Source: Bradyrhizobium diazoefficiens USDA 110 | GTDB taxonomy: Bacteria > Pseudomonadota > Alphaproteobacteria > Rhizobiales > Xanthobacteraceae | DNA length: 64,000 nt | Direction: 5' to 3' | NCBI RefSeq assembly: GCF_000011365.1 | Contig: NC_004463.1 | Coordinates: 3,768,001 to 3,832,000, forward strand | Shown here: one piece after another, positions 33,383 through 41,968 of the stretch | Numbering within the stretch: the first letter of the stretch is position 1 | Layout: each line of letters starts with the position of its first letter | Notes under the pieces: generated by a model | Told to the model about the DNA's origin: nothing | The model's input: the letters and a program-made list of their open reading frames with translations, nothing else | Databases searched by the model: none | Translations under genes and position numbers: made by a program

Positions 33383-35047
33383 ATGATCGTGGCGGAAAAC
33401 GAGGGGCCGGCGAACGCCGGCGCAGCGGCCGGACGGGAGAACGCGACGCCGGCCTGGGCGCGCGCGGTGACGTCGTTTCCACCGTCGGAGCGGATCCTTT
33501 CCACCATCCTCACGCGGCAGGCGGAACGCTATGGCGATCGCGTCCTGCTGGTCGCGGGCGAGACGCGCTGGACCTTTGCGCAGACCGCGGCGATCGCGGC
33601 CGCGGCGGCCCAGGCGCTCGTCGATGCGGGGATCAAGCCGGGCGATCGGGTCGCGCTGATGTGTTCGAACCGTCCGGAGTTTTTACAGGTCTACCTCGGC
33701 TGTGCGTGGCTCGGGGCCATCGCGGTCCCGATCAATACAGCGCTCCGCGGCTTCCAGCTCTCCCACATCTTCCGCAACTCGCGTCCCGCGCTCCTTGTCG
33801 TCGAGGCTCAGTTCGTTGCCGCGATCGAGAGTGTCGAGGCAGGTGTCGAGCTGCCGCCTCGGACCTGGATCGTCGGAGCTGCCGGCGGGGCGGTCGATGC
33901 CGGGCTTTCCGCGTTGCCATTGCCGGCTCTCGGAGCCGCGGCCCCGGCGGGCGCCGTGCGCCCCGGCGACACCGTTGCGATCCTCTACACATCCGGCACC
34001 ACGGGGCCCGCAAAGGGCGTGTGTTGTCCGCAGGCGCAACTGTTCTGGTGGGGCATCTATTCGGCGCGGGCGCTCGGCATCCGCGAGGGCGATGTGCTGT
34101 TCACGACGCTGCCGCTGTTCCACACCAACGCGCTGAATGCGTTCTATCAGGCGCTCCTGAACGGATGCACCTATGTGCTGGAGCCGAAGTTCTCCGCCTC
34201 CGGCTTCTGGGCCGCCGCGCAACGGCACAATTCGACGGTCGGCTATCTGCTCGGTGCGATGGCATCGATGCTTCTGGCGCAGCCGAAGAATGCGAACGAT
34301 TCGGCGCATCGTCTTCGCGTTGCGCTTGGCGGCGGTGTGCCGCCGCAAATCCACGCGCCGTTCCTCGAGCGATTTGGCGTGCCGCTGGTCGACGGCTATG
34401 GCTCGACCGAGACCAATTTCGTGTTCGCCGGCACGATCCCGTCCGATCGTCCGGGAACGATGGGCTATCTGGCCGACGGCATCGAAGCGCGGATCGTCGA
34501 CGAGAATGATTCAGCGCTTCCCGATGGACAGGCCGGGGAGCTCGTGCTTCGCGCAAGCGAACCCTTTGCTTTCGCCACCGGCTATTTCGGCATGCCGGAG
34601 AAGACGATCGAGGCCTGGCGCAATCTGTGGTTCCACTCGGGTGATCGGGTCGTTCGCGATGCCGACGGACATTATCGCTTCATTGACCGCATGAAGGATT
34701 CGATCCGCAGGCGTGGCGAGAACGTATCTTCGTGGGAGGTCGAGCAGACCATCCAGTCCCATCCCGCGGTCGCCGCTTGCGCGATCTACCCGCTGCCGTC
34801 GGAATTGGGAGAGGACGAGGTTGCGGTTGCGGTCCTGCTGGAACCGGGCCAGTCGCTGGAGCCCGTCGACGTCGTCAAGCATTGCGAAGGGCAGATCGCC
34901 TATTTCGCCATCCCGCGCTATGTGCGCATTCTGAGCCAGATGCCGTTGACGGAGAACGGCAAGATCAAGAAGGGCGTGCTGTGCGAAGCGGGCGTCACCG
35001 CGGACACATGGGATCGCGAGGCAGCCGGAGTAAGGTTGCGACGCTGA
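33383..35047 (+). CDS. AMP-forming acyl-CoA ligase
   Basis: 554-aa ANL ligase. P-loop YTSGTTGPAKGV near residue 201, DGYGSTETNFVF, WFHSGDRVVRDADGHYRFIDRMKDSIRRRGENVSSWEVE, and the C-terminal Lys in LTENGKIKKGVL. It begins 9 bases after the binding-protein stop, so it ends this operon. Candidates are 2-aminobenzoate (supplying the monooxygenase/reductase to the right) or dioxindole-3-acetate (supplying the thiolase-like protein). The window holds a second ligase at 1270, so each may do one job. Confidence 0.87.
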   Translation: MIVAENEGPANAGAAAGRENATPAWARAVTSFPPSERILSTILTRQAERYGDRVLLVAGETRWTFAQTAAIAAAAAQALVDAGIKPGDRVALMCSNRPEFLQVYLGCAWLGAIAVPINTALRGFQLSHIFRNSRPALLVVEAQFVAAIESVEAGVELPPRTWIVGAAGGAVDAGLSALPLPALGAAAPAGAVRPGDTVAILYTSGTTGPAKGVCCPQAQLFWWGIYSARALGIREGDVLFTTLPLFHTNALNAFYQALLNGCTYVLEPKFSASGFWAAAQRHNSTVGYLLGAMASMLLAQPKNANDSAHRLRVALGGGVPPQIHAPFLERFGVPLVDGYGSTETNFVFAGTIPSDRPGTMGYLADGIEARIVDENDSALPDGQAGELVLRASEPFAFATGYFGMPEKTIEAWRNLWFHSGDRVVRDADGHYRFIDRMKDSIRRRGENVSSWEVEQTIQSHPAVAACAIYPLPSELGEDEVAVAVLLEPGQSLEPVDVVKHCEGQIAYFAIPRYVRILSQMPLTENGKIKKGVLCEAGVTADTWDREAAGVRLRR

Positions 35048-35060
35048 CCGTCGCGTCCGC

Positions 35061-35567
35061 TCAGGGTTTTTGCAGCGCGTCCCTGACGGCGCCCTTGAGG
35101 TCGTCGAGCTCGCCGATCAATCCGTCGAACCGGTCCGCCGGGAAATCCGCCAGCAGCTCGGCGAGCCATGCGCCGTGGCTCTTGGCCATTCGCCTGAAGG
35201 TCTTGCGGCCTTCGACCGTCATACAGACGATCTGCACGCGGCGGTCGAGGTTCGACGCTGTGCGGGTGATGTATCCATCCGCGACGAGGCGGTCCACGAT
35301 CGGCGTGAGGTTCCCGGCCGAGACCATCAGGCGCTTGGGCAGCTCTCCCAGCACGAGACCGCTCGGCTCGCGGTCGAGCTGGGCGAGAACATCGAAGCGG
35401 GGCATGGTAAAATCGAACTCTTCACGGAACCGGCGCCGCAGCTCCCCCTCGATCAAGGTCGTGCAGGCGAGCAGCCGGAGCCAAACTCGCGTTTGAGCCC
35501 TGTACTCGGCCTCCTGATCCGCCCCATTCCTGGCTGAAACAGGCGTGGACTCCTTCGCGAGCGCCAA
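35061..35567 (-). CDS. MarR family transcriptional regulator
   Basis: 168-aa MarR protein: FTMPRFDVLAQLDREPSG, helix-turn-helix LPKRLMVSAGNLTPIVDRLVADGYI and wing SNLDRRVQIVCMTVEGRKTF. Start is a TTG after GGGAG; no ATG is available in frame upstream. It is convergent with the ligase gene and divergent from the monooxygenase/reductase gene, whose promoter carries the shared 23-bp site. It is the best candidate regulator for that site, with 2-aminobenzoyl-CoA or a similar CoA thioester as a plausible ligand. Confidence 0.88.
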   Translation of the reverse strand: MALAKESTPVSARNGADQEAEYRAQTRVWLRLLACTTLIEGELRRRFREEFDFTMPRFDVLAQLDREPSGLVLGELPKRLMVSAGNLTPIVDRLVADGYITRTASNLDRRVQIVCMTVEGRKTFRRMAKSHGAWLAELLADFPADRFDGLIGELDDLKGAVRDALQKP

Positions 35568-35768
35568 TCGAATCTCCCGGGCTTGGTGGCCTGATGAAAG
35601 CTGGTGCAGCTCTCGTGGATGCCCGCAAGATAGTTCGTGCCAAAAGTAAATTCAAGGCTGAGCCTGGGTGCCTCGGATTCGGCTCTGCCGTGTGTCCACC
35701 TTGCATTGTATCTCAAGATCGGCGCTGTGGCGCCGGGCGCGTCGCCCAGGCTCCTTGCAGAACCCACC

Positions 35769-35813
35769 TTGACAAGGCCCATGCCGACAAAATACTTTAT
35801 GCTTAAAATAATT
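35769..35813 (+). promoter_or_regulatory. Promoter with overlapping 23-bp MarR-type operator
   Basis: TTGACA (35769-35774) is a consensus -35. About 18 bases later TACTTT (35793-35798) can serve as -10. The site at 35791-35813 overlaps that -10 and matches 20 of 23 positions of the reverse-strand site at 27392-27414. Repression by promoter occlusion follows naturally. The monooxygenase/reductase ATG is 48 bases downstream. Confidence 0.6.
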
Positions 35814-35860
35814 CGAGCGAGAGCTCAGGCACACGGCGCGGCGCGCGAAAGCGAGGGATC

Positions 35861-38179
35861 ATGCGCATAGTCTGTATCGGCGGCGGCCCGGCGGGTCTCT
35901 ATCTGGGCCTGCTGATGAAGCGCCGGCATCCGGATCACGTCATCACCGTCGTCGAGCGCAACAAGCCCTACGATACGTTCGGCTGGGGGGTCGTGTTCTC
36001 CGATGCCATGATGTCGGCGATGCGCCTTGCCGACCCCGAGAGCGCGACCGAGATCGAGGACGCTTTCAATCACTGGGACGATATCGAGCTCGTCTTCAAG
36101 GGCACGCGCCAGCGCACGACCGGCCATGGCTTCATCGGCATCGGGCGCAAGCATCTGCTCAATATTCTTCAGAGGCGCTGCGAGGCGCTGGGTGTCGAGC
36201 TCGTCTTCGAGCGCGACGTCGAGTCCGATCTCGAATTTCCCGAGGCCGACCTGATCGTCGCCTGCGACGGCGTCAATTCCAGAATCCGCGCGCGCTATGC
36301 CGAGCAATTCCAGCCCGACATGGTGATCCGGCCGAACCGCTACATCTGGCTCGGCACCAAGAAGGCGTTCGACGCCTTCACGTTCGATTTTCAGAGGACC
36401 GAGCACGGCTGGTTCCAGGCGCACATCTACAAGTTTGACGCGGAGACCTCGACCTTCATCGTCGAGACCACGGAAGAAGCCTACAATGCCCACGGGCTTG
36501 GCGAGCTCGATCAGCAGGCCTCGATCGATTTCTGCGAAAAGATCTTCGCCGAGACGCTCGATGGCGCGAAGCTCCTGACCAACGCCCGCCATCTGCGCGG
36601 CTCGGCCTGGCTCAATTTCAGCCGCCTGATCTGCGGCAAATGGAGCGTGTTCAACGGCAAGTCTCATGTCGTGCTGATGGGAGACGCCGCGCACACCGCG
36701 CATTTCGCGATCGGGTCGGGCACCAAGCTCGCGCTCGACGACGCCATCGAGCTCGCCAATCAGTTCGATCGCCACGGTCACGGCCGCGCCGGCATCGAAA
36801 CCGTGCTGGAAGCGTATGAGGAGGTGCGCCGCGTCGACGTGGCGCGCATCCAGAACGCGGCGCGCAACGCCATGGAGTGGTTTGAGGTGGTCGGCCGGCG
36901 CTATGCCGATACGCTCGAGCCGCCGCAATTCTTCTATTCGATGCTGACGCGCTCCCAGCGCATCAGCCACGAAAACCTTCGTTTGCGCGACCGCACCTGG
37001 CTGGAAGGTTTTGAGCGCTGGTTCGCCGCGCGCTCGGGCATCGCTGTCAAGGACGGCGAGCGGGTGCTGCCGCCGATGCTGACGCCGCACCGCGTGCGCG
37101 GCCTTTCGCTCGCGAACCGCATCATGGTGTCGCCAATGGCGATGTATTCGGCTGAGGACGGTCTCATCAACGACTTCCACATCGCCCATCTCGGCGCGCG
37201 CGCCATGGGTGGCGCTGCGCTGATCTTTGCCGAGATGACCTGCGTTTCGCCGGATGCGCGGATCACGCCGGGTTGCCTCGGGCTCTGGAACGATGCGCAA
37301 GAGGCGCAGTGGCGCCGACTGGTTGGCCTGATCCACAGCCTGGGACACGCCAAGGTCGGAATCCAGCTCGGCCATGCCGGGCGCAAGGGCGCGACTAGAG
37401 TGCCATGGGAAGGGATCGATCAACCCCTTGAATCCGGTGAATGGCCTCTGATCTCCGCGTCGGCCTTGCCGTATCTGCCCCACAGCCAGTTGCCGCGCGC
37501 CATGGACCGCAGCGACATGGACCGCGTGCGCGACGATTTCGTCGCGGCAACACATCGTGCGGCGTCGGCCGGCGTCGAGTGGCTCGAGCTCCATTGCGCC
37601 CACGGCTATCTGCTGTCGAGCTTCCTGTCGCCGCTGACCAACCGGCGCACGGACGAATACGGTGGCAGCCACGAGAACCGTGCGCGCTTTCCGCTCGAGG
37701 TGTTCAAGGCGATGCGCGCGGCGTGGCCGTCCGATCGGCCGATGTCGGTGCGCCTGTCCTGCCATGACTGGACCGAAGGCGGCAACACTCCGGCCGATGC
37801 GGCGATCTTCGCCGCGATGTTCAAGGAGGCGGGTGCGGACGTGATCGATTGTTCGTCGGGGCAGGTCTGGAAGGAAGAGCGGCCGATCTATGGACGCCTG
37901 TTCCAGACGCCGTTCGCCGACCTGATCCGCAACGAAGTCGGCATCGAGACCATTGCAGTCGGCGCGATCTCCGAGGCCGATCACGCCAACTCGATCCTCG
38001 CGGCCGGCCGCGCCGACCTCTGCGCCATTGCGCGGCCGCATCTGGCCGACCCGGCCTGGACGTTGCACGAAGCCGCGCGCATCGGCATCACGTCGGTCAA
38101 TTGGCCGAAGCAGTATCTGTCCGCCAAGGGGCAATACGAAAGCAATCTGGCGCGCGCCGCGGCAGCTAGCGCGCAGTGA
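35861..38179 (+). CDS. Bifunctional aryl-CoA monooxygenase/reductase (2-aminobenzoyl-CoA or salicylyl-CoA 5-hydroxylase type)
   Basis: 772-aa fusion. Residues 1-390 form an FAD monooxygenase ([13 protein letters not shown] at the N terminus, [25 protein letters not shown] for FAD ribityl binding). Residues from about 407 form an Old Yellow Enzyme barrel ([45 protein letters not shown]). This architecture is that of 2-aminobenzoyl-CoA monooxygenase/reductase, which hydroxylates at C5 and reduces the ring; salicylyl-CoA 5-hydroxylase shares it. Neighbouring RidA, acyl-CoA dehydrogenase and isatin hydrolase genes favour the amino substrate. The gentisate genes favour salicylate. Confidence 0.9.
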   Translation: MRIVCIGGGPAGLYLGLLMKRRHPDHVITVVERNKPYDTFGWGVVFSDAMMSAMRLADPESATEIEDAFNHWDDIELVFKGTRQRTTGHGFIGIGRKHLLNILQRRCEALGVELVFERDVESDLEFPEADLIVACDGVNSRIRARYAEQFQPDMVIRPNRYIWLGTKKAFDAFTFDFQRTEHGWFQAHIYKFDAETSTFIVETTEEAYNAHGLGELDQQASIDFCEKIFAETLDGAKLLTNARHLRGSAWLNFSRLICGKWSVFNGKSHVVLMGDAAHTAHFAIGSGTKLALDDAIELANQFDRHGHGRAGIETVLEAYEEVRRVDVARIQNAARNAMEWFEVVGRRYADTLEPPQFFYSMLTRSQRISHENLRLRDRTWLEGFERWFAARSGIAVKDGERVLPPMLTPHRVRGLSLANRIMVSPMAMYSAEDGLINDFHIAHLGARAMGGAALIFAEMTCVSPDARITPGCLGLWNDAQEAQWRRLVGLIHSLGHAKVGIQLGHAGRKGATRVPWEGIDQPLESGEWPLISASALPYLPHSQLPRAMDRSDMDRVRDDFVAATHRAASAGVEWLELHCAHGYLLSSFLSPLTNRRTDEYGGSHENRARFPLEVFKAMRAAWPSDRPMSVRLSCHDWTEGGNTPADAAIFAAMFKEAGADVIDCSSGQVWKEERPIYGRLFQTPFADLIRNEVGIETIAVGAISEADHANSILAAGRADLCAIARPHLADPAWTLHEAARIGITSVNWPKQYLSAKGQYESNLARAAAASAQ

Positions 38180-38195
38180 GCGGAGGAGGGATCAG

Positions 38196-39374
38196 ATGAG
38201 CGCCGTGGCAAAGGTCATCAAGCGCGACTGGCTGGACTGGCCGTTTTTCGAACCGCGCCATCACACGATCGGCGAGCGGCTCGACCGCTTCGTGCAGTCG
38301 GGGGCGCTCGAGACAATCGATCATCGCGATGTCGATGGCGCCTGCCGCAAGCTCGTGCGCGCGATGGGCGAGGCGGGCCTGCTCGATTGCGCGGTCGCGG
38401 CGCCCGACGGCGATGCGACGACGATCGATTCCCGCTCGATCTGCCTGTCGCGCGAGTCGCTCGCCTATGCCGACGGCCTTGCCGATTTCGCCTTCGCCAT
38501 GCAGGGGCTCGGCTCCGGTGCGATCGCGCTCGGCGGTTCGGCCGAGCTGCGCAAGGCCGTGCTGCCGAAGGTTCGCTCCGGCGAATGGCTTGCGGCCTTC
38601 GCGCTGTCCGAGAAGGAGGCGGGATCGGATGTCGCGGCGATGTCCTGCGCGGCGCGCGCCGACGGCGACGACTACGTCATCGACGGCGAGAAGACCTGGA
38701 TCTCCAACGGCGGCATTGCCGACGTCTACACGCTGTTCGCCCGAACGGGCGAGGCGCCGGGCGCCCGCGGCATCTCGGCTTTCGTCGTCTTTCCCGATGA
38801 TCCTGGTTTCGGTATCGCCGACCGCATCGACGTCATCGCGCCGCATCCGCTGGCGACGTTGCGCTTTGCCAATTGCCGGATCCCGGCGAGCCGTCGCCTC
38901 GGCGCGCCGGGCGGCGGGTTCAAGCTGGCGATGCAGACGCTGGACATTTTTCGCGCGTCGGTCGCGGCCGCGGCCCTCGGCTTCGCCCGGCGGGCGCTCG
39001 ACGAGGCGCTGTCGCACGCGCGCAGCCGACGCATGTTCGGCGCGACGCTGGGAGATCTCCAATTGACCCAGGCCGCGCTCGGCGACATGGCAACCGACAC
39101 CGACGCTGCCGCGCTCCTGACCTATCGCGCAGCCTGGCGCCGCGATGCCCAGAAGCTTCCGACGACGCGCGAAGCGGCCATGGCGAAGCTGACGGCGACC
39201 GAGACCGCACAGCGCGTCATCGACCGCGCGGTCCAGATGTTCGGCGGACGCGGCGTGCGCAAGGGTGAGGTGGTCGAAAGCCTCTACCGCGAAATCCGGG
39301 CGTTGCGCATCTACGAGGGCGCGACCGAGGTTCAGAAACTGATTGTGGCGCGCGATTTACTGAAATCGCGCTGA
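38196..39374 (+). CDS. Acyl-CoA dehydrogenase
   Basis: 392-aa flavoenzyme. The flavin-contact motif [15 protein letters not shown] and the WISNGGIAD motif are present, as are [21 protein letters not shown] and the C-terminal [18 protein letters not shown] with the usual catalytic Glu region. The first 40 residues are divergent. The ATG follows GGAGGAGGG, 17 bases after the monooxygenase/reductase stop. Its likely substrate is the non-aromatic cyclic acyl-CoA formed by that enzyme, in a beta-oxidation-like ring breakdown. Confidence 0.9.
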   Translation: MSAVAKVIKRDWLDWPFFEPRHHTIGERLDRFVQSGALETIDHRDVDGACRKLVRAMGEAGLLDCAVAAPDGDATTIDSRSICLSRESLAYADGLADFAFAMQGLGSGAIALGGSAELRKAVLPKVRSGEWLAAFALSEKEAGSDVAAMSCAARADGDDYVIDGEKTWISNGGIADVYTLFARTGEAPGARGISAFVVFPDDPGFGIADRIDVIAPHPLATLRFANCRIPASRRLGAPGGGFKLAMQTLDIFRASVAAAALGFARRALDEALSHARSRRMFGATLGDLQLTQAALGDMATDTDAAALLTYRAAWRRDAQKLPTTREAAMAKLTATETAQRVIDRAVQMFGGRGVRKGEVVESLYREIRALRIYEGATEVQKLIVARDLLKSR

Positions 39375-39392
39375 GACGATAGAGAGAAACCG

Positions 39393-39833
39393 ATGAGTGT
39401 GACGAGACAGCCGGGCGCAGCGGCGCGCGACATGGCGAACGGTTTGCAGGTGCTCCAGCCCGGTGGCTGGCCGCAGCCAAAGGGATATGCGAACGGCATG
39501 ATGGCCGACGGGCGCTTCGTCGTGACCGGCGGCGTCGTCGGCTGGGACGTTTCAGGCCGGTTTGGCGATGGATTTGTTGCGCAGGTCCGCCAGGCGCTCG
39601 AGAACGTCGTCGCGATCCTGGCCGAAGGCGGCGCAAGGCCGGATCATCTGGTTCGTCTGACCTGGTATGTCGTGGACATGGACGAATACGTCTCCAATCT
39701 CAAGGCGCTCGGCAAAGCCTATCGCGAGGTGATCGGCACCCACTATCCGAGCATGGCGCTCGTTCAGGTCGTGCGCCTTGTCGAGCCGGCAGCGCGCGTC
39801 GAGATTGAAGCGACGGCTGTCGTTCCGCGCTGA
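39393..39833 (+). CDS. RidA family (YjgF/YER057c/UK114) enamine/imine deaminase
   Basis: 146-aa RidA protein. It has GYANGMMADGRFVVTGGVVGWD, QALENVVAILAEGGARPDHLVRLTWYV and the carboxylate-binding Arg in EPAARVEIEATAVVP. RidA proteins hydrolyse reactive enamines and imines to ketones and ammonia. Third in the monooxygenase/reductase operon, it is well placed to remove the amino group of the dearomatised 2-amino-oxo-cyclohexene product. That role is inference. Confidence 0.88.
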   Translation: MSVTRQPGAAARDMANGLQVLQPGGWPQPKGYANGMMADGRFVVTGGVVGWDVSGRFGDGFVAQVRQALENVVAILAEGGARPDHLVRLTWYVVDMDEYVSNLKALGKAYREVIGTHYPSMALVQVVRLVEPAARVEIEATAVVPR

Positions 39834-39844
39834 AGGATTGCGGC

Positions 39845-40144
39845 CTACAGGGCTGGTTCGACGTGGGCCCGGATCGCATTTCGCGGGATATCGATCCAGC
39901 CATGCTCGCGGGCCTTGGCCACCATCTCGGCATGTTGCCGATCCCAGCTTGCATCGTTGGGGCGGCCCTCCAGGGTGGGGACCAGATCAATCGAGACGAG
40001 CGCATCGCGATCATCAAGAAGCGTGATCCCGGTCCGGGCCAGCACTTCCGGCGATGCGCCGGCATGCAACACCAGCTTGAACTTGCGAAAGTCGAGCGGT
40101 TCGTCCAGTCGGACGCTGCCGCCGGCGAAGCATTCGATGATCAC
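39845..40144 (-). CDS. Small hypothetical protein of the flavin monooxygenase operon
   Basis: 99 aa, GTG start with a strong AAAGGAG site 8 bases before. IIECFAGGSVRLDEPLDFRKFKLVLHAGASPEVLARTGITLLDDRDALVSIDLVPTL opens it and WDRQHAEMVAKAREHGWIDIPRNAIRAHVE closes it. I do not recognise the family. It follows the flavin reductase and luciferase-like genes on the same strand, 68 bases after the reductase stop, so a role as accessory or regulatory subunit is possible. Confidence 0.65.
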   Translation of the reverse strand: MIIECFAGGSVRLDEPLDFRKFKLVLHAGASPEVLARTGITLLDDRDALVSIDLVPTLEGRPNDASWDRQHAEMVAKAREHGWIDIPRNAIRAHVEPAL

Positions 40145-40212
40145 GGTGCCGCTCCTTTGATTCTGGCGCGCCGGGACGCGATGGTACCGGCCTCGGCAGG
40201 CCTGAAGTCCAT

Positions 40213-40728
40213 TTAACCCTGCGGCAACGCGCGCAGCGCGCCCTGAAAATTGACCAGGGGATTGCCGTTCCCACCGCGGGTGGCCACGATCCTGCCGATG
40301 AAGAGGCCGTGCGTGCCGACCATTTGATGATGGTGCAGCACGCATTCCAGCGCGCCGATCGCAGGCTCGAGCAATGGCACGTCAAGCACGCCTTGCTCCC
40401 ACGGCGCCGTCGCGAAGCGGTCGATGCCCTTGGCGCCACCGGCGAAACGCAGCGCCAGATCTTCCTGCCCGCTGCCGAGGAGACTGATCCCGAAGCGGCC
40501 GTTGGCTAGGATGGCGGTGTGGGTTTCGGAGCTCGAATTGACGCCGACGAGCAGGCAGGGCGGGTCCATGCACAGCGAGGTCACGGAGCTGACCGTCAGC
40601 CCGCGCCGCGCCGTCTCTGTTCCCGTCGCCACGATTGCGACGCCGCTCGCGAGGTTACGCATGGCCAGCCGAAACTCCGCGGCTTCGACTGAGCGGAAAT
40701 CGGTCATTTGAGACATCTGACATCCCAT
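40213..40728 (-). CDS. Flavin reductase family protein
   Basis: 171-aa flavin:NAD(P)H reductase of the split-barrel (HpaC-like) family: FRLAMRNLASGVAIVATG, GLTVSSVTSLCMDPPCLLVGVN, FGISLLG and the terminal HGLFIGRIVA strand. ATG 40728 follows GGAGG by six bases. It supplies reduced flavin to the luciferase-like monooxygenase encoded 34 bases upstream, making a two-component monooxygenase. Confidence 0.9.
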   Translation of the reverse strand: MGCQMSQMTDFRSVEAAEFRLAMRNLASGVAIVATGTETARRGLTVSSVTSLCMDPPCLLVGVNSSSETHTAILANGRFGISLLGSGQEDLALRFAGGAKGIDRFATAPWEQGVLDVPLLEPAIGALECVLHHHQMVGTHGLFIGRIVATRGGNGNPLVNFQGALRALPQG

Positions 40729-40762
40729 GACGTACCTCCGGGCTCGCTTCTCGCCGGTTGCG

Positions 40763-41845
40763 TTACGCCGAAACGGCTTCGCCTGCGACCTTGCCACGGC
40801 CGGATTTCAGCTCTTTCCGGATCGCGGGAATGATCCTGCTGCCCCATAGCTCGATCTGGCGCAGCATCGTGCGCTGGTCGAAATCGCCGAGCTGGGTCTG
40901 AAGCGCGATGTGGGTCGGTCTGAGAATGCTGATCTCTTCCAGCATGCGGTCGATCACCTGGTTGACGCTGCCGACGGGCAGGTTGTCCCGCATCGTCTCC
41001 AGGCTCATGTCGTTCGGCCCGGCCTCTTCCTTGATCAGATAGCCGTCGTCGCTCTGGGCGCGTCGGAACTTCAAGCTTTCGGAGAGCCGGCGCTGGAAGC
41101 GCGCATTGTCCAGGTACGACTGGATCTCGCTGTCATTGTCGCTGGCATAGGCGCAGCGCAGGAAGCCGAAGCGCGTGTCGTCGATGGAGCGGCCTTCGTT
41201 GGCGGCGATCCCCTCGAGGCGTTCGCGCAGGGCCTTGATGGCATCGAGGCCGTTCAGCAGCGCAGTGACGAACAGATTGTGGTTGTCGCGAATGGCGCGG
41301 CCGAGCGTCTCGCCGTGGCCGGACGTGACCCAGATCGGCGGCATCGGCTTCTGCACCGTGCGCACCGCGATGGCGGTCGGCGGCATCTTCAGGTGCTCGC
41401 CGGAATAGGAGAAGATGCGCTGCTGCATGCCCGCGTGAAGGACGTCGTAGAATTCGGCGAACAGCGCGTGCGAATGTTCGAGGTCCACGCCAAAGCGGTC
41501 GAACTCGAACTTCTGGTAGCCCGAGCCGATGCCGAGATCGAGACGCCCGTTCGAGACCGTGTCGGCAAAGCCGATTTCGCCGAGCAGCCGCGCCGGGTGA
41601 TACAGCGGCAACACGCAGACGGCAGAGCCGAGCCGGATGCGCTTGGTCAGGCCGGCGCAATGCGCGACCATCATCAGCGGCGAGGGGCAGAGGCTGTAAT
41701 TGTTGAAATGGTGCTCGGCATACCAGGCCGTATCGAAGCCGGCCTGCTCGGCGGCTACGGTCTGCTCGACGGCGTTGTTGATGACCTGCTGCGAGCTCTG
41801 ATGATAGCCGCGCTGCTGCGCCAGAATGAATACGCCGAATTCCAT
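40763..41845 (-). CDS. Luciferase-like (LLM class) flavin-dependent monooxygenase
   Basis: 360-aa TIM-barrel flavin monooxygenase: GVFILAQQRGYHQSSQQVINNAVEQTVAAEQAGFDTAWYAEHHFNNY, LPLYHPARLLGEIGFADTVSNGRLDLGIGSGY and PPIWVTSGHGETLGRAI. The EHHF and GIGSGYQ motifs match alkanal- or aromatic-acid-type LLM enzymes. It needs external reduced flavin, provided by the next gene. Substrate unknown. It is divergent from a LysR gene, 123 bases away, which probably controls it. Confidence 0.9.
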   Translation of the reverse strand: MEFGVFILAQQRGYHQSSQQVINNAVEQTVAAEQAGFDTAWYAEHHFNNYSLCPSPLMMVAHCAGLTKRIRLGSAVCVLPLYHPARLLGEIGFADTVSNGRLDLGIGSGYQKFEFDRFGVDLEHSHALFAEFYDVLHAGMQQRIFSYSGEHLKMPPTAIAVRTVQKPMPPIWVTSGHGETLGRAIRDNHNLFVTALLNGLDAIKALRERLEGIAANEGRSIDDTRFGFLRCAYASDNDSEIQSYLDNARFQRRLSESLKFRRAQSDDGYLIKEEAGPNDMSLETMRDNLPVGSVNQVIDRMLEEISILRPTHIALQTQLGDFDQRTMLRQIELWGSRIIPAIRKELKSGRGKVAGEAVSA

Positions 41846-41968
41846 CAGTTGCTTCCTCCACCTGATCGTGGTCGCTCTTGCGATCCGTTCTCAGCAAGCT
41901 ACGGGCTTGAGCGTTTTCGAACAATTGACGTATTCTGAGCATGTCCTTTGCAGAATCTGAAAAGATCG

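Noticed and set aside
35825..38134. Long minus-strand open frame opposite the monooxygenase/reductase gene
   Set aside because: Antisense shadow of a gene with FAD and Old Yellow Enzyme motifs; no ribosome site or domain of its own.
35861..38179. Naming the fusion firmly as salicylyl-CoA 5-hydroxylase
   Set aside because: The same architecture serves 2-aminobenzoyl-CoA; the isatin and RidA context favours the amino substrate, so the call is left open.
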